A stretch of DNA of 64,000 nt from Phytoseiulus persimilis (taxonomy: Eukaryota > Arthropoda > Arachnida > Mesostigmata > Phytoseiidae), in the NCBI GenBank assembly GCA_037576195.1, contig CM075103.1, positions 34,432,723 to 34,496,722 on the forward strand, written 5' to 3'. Of the stretch, positions 43,966 to 54,805 are shown piece by piece. The notes below the pieces were generated by a model. The model was not told the DNA's origin. It searched no databases and worked only from the letters and a program-made list of their open reading frames with translations. The position numbers and the translations under genes were made by a program. How positions within the stretch are numbered: position 1 is the first letter of the stretch; each line of letters begins with the position of its first letter.

Positions 43966-46568
43966 TTGGAATATCTCTCTGACGACATCAGGGGCATCTT
44001 CGATCTCGGAAGACTGATCGGAGGGTAGTCAAGTAAGGTCGGGAATTTCTTCGGTTTCACCTTCTGCTCATCTATCTGTAAAAATACTTGGATTCGGGAC
44101 TGCATCTTCGTGATCGATGCTTGGGATGATGGCTCGTATTTTGGCATCCATTCCTCGATAAGTAGAGGATTGCGCCTCCTGGAGCGGCTCAAAAATTACC
44201 CTCTTCCTTCTTAGATCTATCCTTCCAACGATCTTGGAAACTCCAGAACTCAATTGGGTAATCCATACCCAATAATCGCTGCAGCGCGATGCCGACAACG
44301 GGCCCTCGTGATATCGGAATCATTGACGACCGCCGATGCACTGTTTCGTCTGCAAGGGAAGAGTCGCCGGTGATTTCCGTTATCCACCCGCTGTTCGGTT
44401 GACACATGAGATTGATTAAGATGAATATGAGGTTGACTTGTCACTCGCCGATCGGAGGCGGTGGTCCACCAAGTTCGTGAAGCGCAGCTTTCTACCCTGG
44501 TCTTGTGGGGAAGTCTATGCACTGCATGCAGCTTCGTCATATCTGAGATCTTGAACATGACTAGGTCGTGAAATCAATCTCAGCTCTCGATGGCCTCAGT
44601 GCGGCAGTCAGAACTTTTCCAGGAATCGTTGAAAACGTTACGTCGGGAATATTTCAGATGAATACATTGTTCTCCTCGATCTGAGCGCAGGATACATTTG
44701 CTCGAGCTCGATTTGATTGGCATTGAAGTCTCTACGCGAGTCTCGAGATGAATTGGCTCGCACCCCGAATATAGTGCGCTCTGGCTGGTCGTGGCAGCGA
44801 AGCGAACTGCCGGCATGCCCGGAATGATGGGCCGAAGTATCGGAATGAACGTTTCGCTAGTTTGGAATCAGCTCTTCTAATCGAAAAATCTCACCTACCA
44901 CGAAACGTACCACTCGCCATCCATGTTACGAGATTCGTACTTAGGTGTAGATCGAGTGACTCAGGTGTGCTCGCGCACGATCAGTCGCGAAATGATCTCT
45001 GAGGACAGATCGGCATTCGAAATTGAAAGGTGCTGAAAAAATCCAGCGGAAGGAAATTCGCAGCTTTGGTGATTATCCACGTCTTCAGTGAGAGCTTGGA
45101 ATCTAAGATAACGGAACCCCTGAGACTAAGTGCCTCCGGATCTCCACGAGAAAATCAGTTCATCAGAAGCCATCGTTCATGTGGAGTCCAGCGTCTGGCC
45201 CACCTGATTTCTTGGACACCGCAAGAAACGCGGGAAGTTGATTGCGAACAGATCAGTTTCACGATGGCCTTACGGCATGTCCTCCAATGCGATGCTCATG
45301 AGAGGAGGTTTACGAAAATATTCCGAGATCAGAAACCGTCTCCGGGCTGCCTCATTGTGAACATCGTTAAGAATCGCTAATCAGGAAGCCTAACCCAATT
45401 TCTCTGGGGAGAACTTGCGATCTCCTGAGGGACCGGGCTCTAGTTCAGCAGCTTCCCCAAGAATCTGATCGCGTCCCCGAAGGCTGGTCCCAGTTTCAGC
45501 GTTCACCTCCCACTCGACAAAAAGGAATGCTATGGGGTCGGAGCCCCTTATATCATTCAGCGAATAGGAACGTCGCATCGGATCCTATGTTTCGACATTG
45601 CTCACGGCGATGCCTCCTTAGAGAATAACACGTTATAACAAGCAATACCGATCAATCGCAGGCACACATACTAGGTAAACGTGAATTTCTGAGGATCGAC
45701 CATGGAAACTTCACTGGGAATCCAACATGTTTGGGAAATGTTACTGAAGTGATCAACGAGGATCGTCCCTCATCGATCGATGGAAGCGAACTATGGAATT
45801 ATTGGCCGAGTGTGGGCCGAATATGGAGAAGTAGTAAGTTTCGACAATCCTGCAGCACGTTCTGTAAGCTCAGCAACCGACCTCGAAGATCCAATCATTA
45901 GGTTCCAAGAGTTCGTGCGGGGTTATATCTATCATTCACAACAGCAAAAGATTATGCAGCTTGCATTGCAAAAATGCGACTCACACACTCGATATGTTTT
46001 TGATGGCTAGAGCCTGCCATCCCTGGAGACTCGCGAGAGAGAAGGGAGCGAGTGAGAGAGAGTGGAAAAAATCACCCGTATATTCGCTCACATCCGTACA
46101 TGGAGAAAAGTAGCCAAGTGAGCGAATTGCAATCTAGCATGAGATTCACATTCATCAATCCGCTTCTCAACCACACTCGTTGCTCCTACGGTCTCATATA
46201 ACTCTAGAATCGGCCCCAAAATAATCATTTCCGCGGGAGCATAGTAACCTGCTTTATGTCTGCTCTCATCACAAGCTTCAGTTGCTACGATACCCAGAGA
46301 ATACATTCTGAGCCGTGTTAATATCTGACGCGACTCTTCCGCCGACAAAACCGCAACGATCAGCATGTGACTCCGGAACAAGTTTGATAGGAGCTGGATC
46401 AAGCTGAATGAGCAGTTGAGTCGTCCAGAGACCCCGATTCCAAGGACGTGACTCATCGGATCATGAGGCGAGGGATGCTTCCGAGGAATACGTGACTTTG
46501 AATTATTTATTGAAAGCATCTGTTTACCAGTTTGTCTGGTGTTTTGAGGTGTGTGATTGAGATCTATT
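43966..46568. other. No gene recognised
   Basis: Several 70-140 codon frames on both strands (for example 45030-45380 plus, 46088-46519 minus) without motifs, signals or clear splice sites. The minus frame at 46088-46519 is the longest (143 codons). Confidence 0.2.
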
Positions 46569-46846
46569 CTATGCCCGAATCTTTTCGTATCTCATGACTT
46601 TCCCAGTCAAATATTTCGAGCATCTTTCGCTACGAAGTGTTAATATACAAGTTCCGTCCGGCTCGTATCTGGTCTTTTTGTTGCATTTGACGTGGTGGGA
46701 GCAGTGTGCCGCTCCTCTGGTGAGGCGATGTCTCTTCTTGAAGTTCGGCAATTTCCAACAATCTAATGTCAATGCGGGGCAGGAGTATGACGCTGTATCG
46801 ATGGCTTCTCTTCTCCGCTTGCAGCTCTCGACATGTTCTCGGTATG
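46569..46846 (-). CDS. Cysteine-containing terminal exon of an unknown gene
   Basis: A minus-strand exon after the acceptor CCCCTGACCACAG (ends 46847) opens in phase 1 and stays open for 92 codons to a stop at 46569. It has six or seven cysteines and is strongly basic: YREHVESCKRRREA, YSCPALTLDCWKLPNFKKR, AHCSHHVKCNKKTRYEPDG, and LRSERCSKYLTGKVM. This could be the C-terminal exon of a secreted disulfide-rich protein, but the upstream exon would have to lie beyond the inverted-repeat element at 46876-47880, and none was identified. Family unknown. Confidence 0.35.
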
Positions 46847-46875
46847 CTGTGGTCAGGGGTAGATCAAAGAGCCTG

Positions 46876-47880
46876 CGGGGATAAGCGCCCCACCGAAAAA
46901 AATCTATTTTTGAAAACTTAAAATGCTCATATCTCGAGAACCAGTGGAGCTACAGCGCCGACAAAAAAAACCGTTGTGAAGCTCTTTTCAAGGGCTGTCG
47001 AACGTAAGCAACGGGTCCCGAAAACCTTTTCTAGTCGAGAAAAATGAAAAAGTTGGTTGGTTTACCCGGAAGGAGAAGGCTGACCACTTTCTCAGGTATC
47101 GCTAAAAGTACTCCTATCCATCGTCTACTCGCAGGGCAAGTTTCATCCCGATCCGAGTTTGCGGGGCCGAGATATCGACAGTTGAACATAGGCGATGAAG
47201 CGGTTTTCCCCCCAGAACTCGCTTGAAACCCAGCATAAAAATGGATGGAAGTAGAATCTTTCTGGAAATCATGGTCAGATCGATCGAAATGACCCTCCCA
47301 GACTCGTCAAAGTATGCTCAGATCGGTCCCAGGATCACCCTTCCAGACATGGAAAAGTGTGCTCAGATTGGTCCCAGCATCACCTTACCAGACTTGGAGA
47401 AGTCTGATCAGATTGGTCCCGAAATCACTCCGATCGACCCTTAGAAGTATGGTCAGTGAGTCAGTTCGGTCAGGGACCAATCTGAGCATACTTTCCCGAG
47501 TCTGGGGGGGGTGATGCCGGGAACGATCTGGGGAAAAACCGCTTCATCGCCGATGTTCAACTGTTGATATCTCGGCCCCGAAAACTCGGTTCGGGATGAA
47601 GCTTGCCCTGCGAGTAGACAATGGATGGGAGTACCTTCAGCGATATCTGAGAAAGTGGTCAGCCTTCTCCATCCGGGTTAATCAACCAACTTTTTCATTT
47701 TCCTCGACAGTGGACCCGCTGCCTACAGCGTTCGATAGCCCTTGAAAAGAGCTTCACAACGTTTTTTCATTATCGGCGCTGTAGCTCCACTGGTTCTCGA
47801 GATATCAGCATTTTAAGTTTCCAAAAATCGATTTTTTTTTGGTGGGGCCGATTCCCTCCATGTTATCCCCGCAGGCCCTT
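46876..47880. mobile_element. 1-kb foldback element with ~340-bp arms around 45-bp repeats
   Basis: The left arm (about 46876-47223) and right arm (about 47528-47880) are reverse complements over some 340 bp: outer CCTGCGGGGATAA, then GAGAACCAGTGGAGCTACAG, GGAGAAGGCTGACCACTTTC, CGCAGGGCAAGTTTCATCCC, and inner CATCGGCGATGAAGCGG-like ends. The loop (47268-47527) holds about three plus-oriented 45-bp units, the centre TATGGTCAGTGAGTCAGT, and one inverted unit. There is no coding capacity. A solo arm at 43640-43965 and a damaged relative at 31999-32362 show it is a family. Confidence 0.92.
47268..47527. repeat. 45-bp units in both orientations in the loop of the foldback element
   Basis: Plus units from 47268 to 47445 (GATCACCCTTCCAGACATGG), then after the centre at 47452 one minus unit ending GTGATGCCGGGAACGATC. 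Confidence 0.88.
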
Positions 47881-47930
47881 TACTGATGAAAGTGCGACAC
47901 AAAGATGAAAACAACGGGTATGCACTCCAA

Positions 47931-48672
47931 TCAACGCTCCGTTTGGAACAATGCGGGTATGGCCGGCTCGTCATGGCGAGTCTCGTCTGAATCGCCTACT
48001 TGGCTGCCTGTCCTGTCAGATTCCTCAGACAAATCGGAATCACCCAGGTCTTTGGTCTCCTCTCGGCTTTCAGAGCATTCATCGTCTGCGCTCGCATTCT
48101 CCCCGTCTCCAACACTACTATGATAATCTGATGGGGAGTCGGAATCCAGCCTGAGGGCCTTCCGGAAACTATTGACTACAGTTTCGACTGATATCGCCTC
48201 GGAAGTGTCTTTGACGAGTCTCGCGATTTCGGCGTAGCTCATGCGTTCACGGCGACCTGTCTTCGTCTATCCGACTCCTCGCTCGACATCCAAGTCTCCC
48301 ACAGCATTCGCAAGTTGTCTTCGGAAACTTTGTTGACCCTCACATCGAGCGGCTGGCAGTACTTCGTGAGTCCCCTTGGAACAATTCCTACCTTGGAATG
48401 CAATCGCAGCTCTTGTTTCACTCGATCAGTGCTGTGACACAGGTCCGAGTCCATCACGAGTAGGGACTTGGTTGGGTCGACCTCGTGGGAGAGCCTTTCC
48501 TGCCAAATTTCATACACCCATTTTCATTGACTTTAATTACAACACCCGGAGGGAGCTCCTCTCCCGGCATACGTTTGTTCCCGAAGATCAACATTGGCAA
48601 TAACTTTTCTCCAGCTACGGTGGCGCCCGAAACAACCGTCAGGTTGCTCTCCTCTCTGAATAACCATTGCAA
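47931..48672 (-). pseudogene. pogo/Tigger-type (DDE_1) transposase fragment
   Basis: The minus strand gives, in order and in three phases: TVVSGATVAGEKLLPMLIFG and MPGEELPPGVVIKVNENG (the DDE_1 block after the first catalytic residue), then SLLVMDSDLCHSTDRVKQEL with the second catalytic aspartate, IVPRGLTKYCQPLDVRVNK with the third, LRMLWETWMSSEE, then MSYAEIARLVKDTSEAIS and ETVVNSFRKALRLDSD with an acidic tail ending at 47931. The order is exactly that of the C-terminal half of pogo/Tigger (jerky-related) proteins. The N-terminal CENP-B-like DNA-binding part and the first aspartate are missing, and two phase changes occur. Confidence 0.85.
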
Positions 48673-48786
48673 AGCCTAGTCTGGACCACGGAAAGAGCAT
48701 CGACATGGTAGAAAGCCTTGTATCTCATGGATGACCGAGCTGAGCGCAAGCTTTCGTAGTTCGAAGTTCGTGATCTGAATTTTCAT
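48673..48786. other. Short spacer
   Basis: Nothing recognised between the transposase fragment and the 45-bp units. Confidence 0.3.
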
Positions 48787-49070
48787 GCCCCCAAAGAATA
48801 TGGTGAGATTCGAAATCACCTCCGTAGAGCCTCAAAAGTATGGTCAGATGGATCGCGGAATTACCTCTCCAGACTCAGGAAAGTATGGTCAGATCGATGC
48901 CGGAATCACCTGCTAAGACCCAGAAAAGTATGGCCTGATCGATCCCGGAATCGCCTCCATAAACCCTCAAAAGTATGGTCGAATCGATCACGGAATCGCC
49001 TTTATAGACCCCCGAAATTGTGAACAGATTGATCCCGGAATCGTTCTCATAGACCCCCAAAATTACTCAC
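48787..49070 (+). repeat. Six diverged 45-bp units
   Basis: Units with AAAGTATGGTCAGATCGAT, CCGGAATCACCT or CCGGAATCGCC, and ATAGACCC; the same diverged subfamily as 41431-41680. Confidence 0.85.
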
Positions 49071-49856
49071 TGAAAAGTGCCCCTAACACCACGGAAAATC
49101 TTGATGCGAGAGCTTGCCATCTCACGAGAAGTCAGGATGACTCCAATAGGTTCTCTGGCTCGTGACCATCGAACGCGTGTCCGGCGAGTCCCAGAAATGA
49201 CACCTTGTAGAAACCTGTTAAAAACCAAAAGGGTGTAGCCGGTTAGGTGCCCCATCTCGACGGATTCTCCTAAAAATAGCAGGAACGTGTTCCCGATGTG
49301 AAAGAACGGGTTCCTGAAATTTTCAGCGTTTTCCGTCACCTGGATCCAAATCTATTGACATTAATCAAAAATAGTTCATTTAAATCCGCATGGTCAAGAG
49401 CAAACTTCAAATCATTATATGTCGAAAACCGCTAGGCGTGCAGCGTCGAACAACAACTTTTTGGGAAGCTCTCTTCGAGGGCCATCTTTCCATATAGCCA
49501 GTGATCAGATCGCATGATATCGAAGGCATCAAAAATCGAGAGGTCGATATAGATGGTTCATACCTTCTCCGTGACCGGCCGAGAATCGGCGAGGACCAGA
49601 ATGTAGCCCCGAGTGCCCTTTTCCCACTCAAGAAGTTTCATCCGAATCGAAGCTCGGCCTTCGGAGTTATCGCTCCGAGTAGGCAACCGACCAGAGCCCT
49701 CTTTGACTTTGGAGTTCCGAAGTTCGACCCAAACGCGCTTGAAACGATCAAAAGACTGCGAAAATCGCTGAGCGGTATCCGGGAGTTTTCTGTCCTCCTT
49801 CATTCCCTCTCCTGACGGGTCCTCAACCCTCGAGATCGCTTTCTTCCGCTCTTTAC

Positions 49857-50222
49857 TTGGGATCGGCAAACGATGCGACGATCGTGAGGGCTGTCATGAG
49901 GAACCCCGCTCTCTTGTCCCTCCGGAGACCGAACGACGCTCTGGTCGTCGACCGTGGATTCAGAGACTCTGTGGACTCCATGCAAAGTCTCGTGTTGAAA
50001 GTTTTCGTGCCAGCCATGAAAGGGAAAAGGGAGCAGTTGCCACAGAGCGAAGCCAACGCCTCCCGGTTGGTGACGAAGATCCGGTGGATTGTTGAAGCAG
50101 TACACGGCCGCATCGCTGAACGGTACAACGGTATGTCTAGATACACAAGGATTCGGCTGATGGTTTGGACTTCTGGGCGCATCTTGTTGTCGACAGAGTT
50201 GTGTAGGAGTTTCCACCGTTGA
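49857..50222 (+). pseudogene. PIF/Harbinger (ISL2EU-like) transposase fragment, left arm
   Basis: SANDATIVRAVMRNPAL and DALVVDRGFRDSVDSMQSL contain the DRGFRD block typical of DDE_4-type endonucleases (second catalytic aspartate), followed by AMKGKREQLPQSEANASRLV and TKIRWIVEAVHGRIAE, which carries the catalytic glutamate. After HGRIAERY the frame leaves the family because the arm ends. Confidence 0.82.
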
Positions 50223-50486
50223 GAGATTCGGCCGTGTTCTGCTTCAACAATCCACCGGATCTTCGTCAACAAGCGGGAGGCGTTGGCTTCGTTCTGCGGC
50301 AACTGCTCCCTTTTCCCTTTCATGTTTGGTATGCGAACTTGGAATCCGAGACTTTGCATGGAGTCCACAGCGTCTCTGAATCCTCGGTCGACCACCAGAG
50401 CGTCGTTCGGTCTCAGGAGGGTCGAGGGAGCAGGGTTCCTCGAGACAGCCCTAACGATCGTCGCATCGTTTGCCGATCTCGAGTAA
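50133..50486 (-). pseudogene. PIF/Harbinger (ISL2EU-like) transposase fragment, right arm
   Basis: The same protein as the left arm but on the minus strand and longer at its end: DALVVDRGFRDAVDSM, MKGKREQLPQNEANASRLL, TKIRWIVEAEHGRISQRW, then KLLHNSVDNKMRPEVQTISR, which the left arm lacks. Neither arm retains the N-terminal part (THAP or first aspartate). Confidence 0.82.
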
Positions 50487-50545
50487 AGATCGGAAGAAAG
50501 CGATCTCGAGGGTTGAGGACCCCCCAGGAGAGAGAATGAAGGAGG

Positions 50546-51000
50546 AAAAAAACTCCCGGATGTGGCTTAGCGATTTTCGCATTCTTTCGAACGTTAGCCC
50601 CGAAGGCTAAGCTTGGATTTGGATGAAACTTCTTGAGCGGGTAGAGGGCAGTCGGGGCTACATTCTGCTCCTCGCAGATTCCTGATCGGCCACGGGAAAG
50701 GTATAAACCATCTAAATTGAGAAACTCTCGATTTTTATTGCTTTTGAAATCATGCGATCTGATCACTAGCTATAGGAAAAAAACTCCCGGATGTGGCTTA
50801 GCGATTTTCGCATTCTTTCGAGCGATAACCCCGAAGGCTAAGCTTCGATTTGGATGAAACTTCTTGAGCGGGTAGAGGGCAGTCGGGGCTACATTCTGCT
50901 CCTCGCAGATTCCTGATCGGCCACGGGAAAGGTATAAACCATCTAAATTGAGAAACTCTCGATTTTTATTGCCTTTGAAATCATGCGATCTGATCACTGG
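50546..51000. repeat. Tandem duplication of ~225 bp in the right arm
   Basis: AAAAAAACTCCCGGATGTGG starts both copies, and both end at GATCTGATCACTAGCTATAGG or GATCACTGGCTATAGG. They differ at only a few positions. Confidence 0.93.
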
Positions 51001-51283
51001 CTATAGGGAAATAGATAGCCCTCAAAGAGAGCTCCCCAAAAAGTTGTCGTTCGACGCTGGAACGCCCCGCGGTTCCGAGATATGATGATTTTAAGTTTGC
51101 TCGTGACCATGCGAATTTGAATAGACTATTTCTAATTAATGTTGAAAGATTCGGATCTAGGTAACGGAAAAGGCTGAAAACTTCGGGAATACGTTTTTTC
51201 ACATAGGGAACACGATCCTGCTGTCTTTAGGAAGATCCGTTGAGCTGGGGCACCTAACCCTACCTTATCCGGCTAGACCCTTT

Positions 51284-51337
51284 CCCAGGTCTGCAACTTT
51301 GAAGAAAATCCAGTTTCATAGTTGCAGACCTGGTATT
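51284..51337. other. Hairpin next to the palindromic element
   Basis: CCAGGTCTGCAACT and AGTTGCAGACCTGG form a perfect 14-bp stem with a 20-odd base loop, immediately outside the right end of the 49229-51280 element. Confidence 0.9.
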
Positions 51338-54300
51338 ATCGTACGAATTTTCATATGCTGCCGCTCGGGGTCTGATGCTGTGAAGTTGACAGCATTCGAC
51401 CGACCTCAAAAACCTTGTGAGGGACTCGCCCCCACTGAAACCTCTGCTTACTCCGCGAGTGGGACCCGAAACACCTGAGCCCCACAACACCAGTTCACAG
51501 GACTGACGTACGAGACGTTGACGTCCCGATCCCGTGAAGGAAGGACCGGACTAGGGGTCGCAGACTCGGAGTCGGCCTCGCGAGTCCGATGAGCCCAGAC
51601 TCGTGAGTCCGAGTCCGACGAGTCCAGGTTGGGGCGCTAAATCCTGTACTTGAATCGGCACCGCTTCGAATGATTCCGCCCGATTTAAGCGTAGGTCCGA
51701 TTCGAGCAGAGGTGTGGTTCGAACTTATTTCACTCCGCTCTCGCGCGCGGAGAGGTTTTCGTCGATGCCAGAAGCAGTTCTTCGTTCGAACGAAGAGCAG
51801 ATCGGCGGGAATGCATCTCATCCCTATCATTCATTTCGTCCGCGAGAGCTCTTCTTCAGTCATTATCGCCACCAAAAGGTGCCGCGACCCAACCCCAGCG
51901 CGAGCCACAGTACCACAGCTGCTGTTGGCTTCCGCTCGAAACGGATCTTTGCCCAAATCGGATCCCTGCCAAAATCTGGCCACCACTCGAATCGCTCGCC
52001 ACTTCGCTCTAACCTGACCTTCGCTCAAGTTGGGCGGAACCATCTGGAGCCAGATTCATTCCTCGGTACATGCGTGAAACTCGGCGTTGTGGTGATAGTT
52101 CCGGAAGTATTCGGAGATACTCCCCGAGACTCTTGGACTCGGACTCGTAGATTTTCGTGACCCGCAGACCTGACTTTCCTATGACCTGTGGAGGTTGCAC
52201 AATATGGTGGTACATGTCGCTGACAGGGATCTCGGGTCACTCCGAAATGACGGGAATCAGGCTCCATGTCTGTCTTCGGTCCGTTGTACACCACATATTC
52301 TGTCCGTCGTTAACAATGTTCTCCTCGTTTCCCATGGTGTCGGATGCGTTCAACGTGAGTCAGCGCCCCTCGTCAGGAGACCCCACGATCGATGCATTTC
52401 CACAGCCAGCTTTCTGAGCCTGCAGCAGAAGATGTCGGTTTTACTGCGTCTTCGCAAAAGTCTCGCAATGTCGCTCGAGACCACTGCAGCGGGGGTTTGC
52501 TTATTAATCATTCCGTCGATTCAAGAGAACCCTGAGGTAACGAACGCTGCAGGGATATCCCGATGTGACGATATTCAGAGCTACACAGAGGCTTGACAAT
52601 GCTCTGAATCGGAAAGATCGCTTTGCTTTTCAGGCGGCTACTAGTGTTTGCCTAGGCACATCCAGAACTCAATGGCATCACTGACGTCGTCTGCGGAGGC
52701 TCTGAATCCGGGCCCCTCCATTAGGATTGGGTGAGCTCTGCTTCCACTGCCGTTCACGGACGGATTTGTAGGAAAGACGCTCGTTGGCTCCCTCAAGTCA
52801 CTAGGTAGACCGAAATGTCGAAGTTTTCCCCCTCGACTATTTTTCCTTGAGGAAAATAGACGGATGCAGGCAGCTGAAATGCTGTTCTTCCTTTCTTCGC
52901 GGAGCATGGCCAGCTTGATTGACTTGAGGCCTATCGAGCCCTTTTCTGTTCACATACGAACATGTCCAGAGGCGGGAAAGCGCCGTCAGAATTATACGGA
53001 TCATTTTTTGCTCCGAAGACAGATCGCCGAGAAACTTTAAAAACGCTATCGAACGCGTCATCCAGATCACCTAGAAGATCCGTTCAGTAACATAATACAT
53101 CACAAACTTAACGGGGCCTCTTGTGACGTTGAGGGCCATGTGAACTCCAACAAGATTGGAACCGTACAGAACACTTATGAGCCGAAATCGACTTCCTTTC
53201 GGGCTGTTTCAGTGACGAGGCTCCCCTAAACTGTGCTCATGATTCATCCATGATTCAACCGAAACGTTCTGGACAACCTGTCAGCACAGAGTTTCTTTCA
53301 TGGGCGGCAGATAATGCTCGGGAATCGTGCGGGCAAACGACGAATGACGTAAGGAGAATGTTAAGAACATTTTATTGGAGATCCAAATTATCTGACTCTT
53401 ATTTCCTGGTCGTGGAAAACTATACAGAAACGTATGTCTCCGGATAATATCACAGGGAAACCAAATTCATCACCAAAGTCGTTGCCATTCATTCTCTTGC
53501 ACTAAAAAATTACTTGCATTTGAAAATATATCCACATGTCTTCACTCGTGAGAAGTCAACAGAGAAGACTTCCTGTCGTGATCCGATCACAATCATTTGG
53601 AGGGAGTCTGAGTGCGTTCCCTATTTATGCCGTTCGTGAATCCGCGGGAGCTCCATTCTGATCCGCGCTTCTTTTCTACCCAACTGTACGGAAGAGATCG
53701 CCGCAGAGATTGTGAAGATCACATTGGGGAAATGGATCATATTGTGCTGGGAAGCTCTCCGATAAAGTTCAGATCCCCTCCCGTCTGCGAATTCTCGTGG
53801 ATGATGCGGATGGTGGTGAACCGTAAGTGCAGTCGGAGTGGAGAATCGTGGAACACTCATCATCAGAGAAAACTACGGGATTCCGGGCTCGATCTCATCG
53901 GATCCTTAGAAACCTCTCTCCGCCACAGAGGAACCCCTCCAGTAAATCCAGAGAGCCTTCATTGAATATCGCGTCCATTCGCTTCGCTGCTTCATTTGAT
54001 TCTCTCTTTCCCCCAGGATTCCGGAATGAAATCGCGCCTAGACCTTTCCGTTTGCGATTTGATGCTCGGAATCGACGGAAAGATCCGAAGGTATACATGA
54101 TTCAGGATTCGTCGTTTTAGCTGCGGTAATTGCGGTTTGATGGTGCATGGCTTATTGCGTTCCAACTATCACAATCAATAAACGATTCTCAACTTCTGGA
54201 CATAGCGAAGTGCCCACATCCTTCATGTCTGAACGAGGCTGAGTGCAAATTCAACGACGATATCTCTATGCGTATCCTGCTCTGGCGGTCTTGTATGGTA

Positions 54301-54805
54301 TTTATGCCATGCCCTGAAAGATTACGATTCTATCAATCCACTCTCTCACGATTGAAATCCGGGATCCAACTCCAGCTCATTCAGGTGTTAACATGGACTC
54401 ACCTGACAGATAGCGTTTGTCACATCTGATATTTGTCAAAGACGGCAGAATTTGAGCCAAATAGTTCAAGCCTTCGTCGGTGACTGCGGTCTGGAATCGC
54501 AAGCATGTCCACTTCATTCGATTGAAGTCCTACTAAAAAACTTTGTTTCCTTCTAGCGAAGAAAGTTCCAACCCGACCCTAGTTCAATAAAATTCTTAAG
54601 AAGTTTTGGAGGGGTTCGCGGTTGACTTCCGTGAGGTAGGGTAATCGGGAACAGAATACCGGACTCACTTGTATTATGCACAGAGATGAGAGGTGCGTGA
54701 AACTTCTTTCCGGCAGTGACAGGACCACCGTATCATTCAGTGATGTGCACCCAATGAAGAGGAATCTGGAAATTTAATCAACGGTAATAAAGGTCTCCCC
54801 GTAGC
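51338..54805. other. No gene recognised
   Basis: Frames up to 148 codons (51714-52160, 52195-52596 plus) overlap opposed frames and have no recognisable domain. On the minus strand, 53895-54098 is basic and codon-like (NPGGKRESNEAAKRMDAIF) and might be an exon, but no splice context supports it. Confidence 0.2.

Larger units (their letters stand above)
49229..51280. mobile_element. 2.05-kb palindromic element made of two PIF/Harbinger-like halves
   Basis: The left terminus GGGTGTAGCCGGTTAGG mirrors the right terminus (reverse complement GGGTCTAGCCGGATAAGG), and the two arms remain alignable for about 900 bp each, including GGTGCCCC, the GAGCAAACTT block, the ACAACTTTTTGGG block and the transposase piece. 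The left arm ends near 50133. The right arm carries about 100 bp extra at the centre, plus a tandem duplication of about 225 bp (50546-50770 and 50775-51000). So both flanks and a gene fragment were duplicated head to head. Confidence 0.9.
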
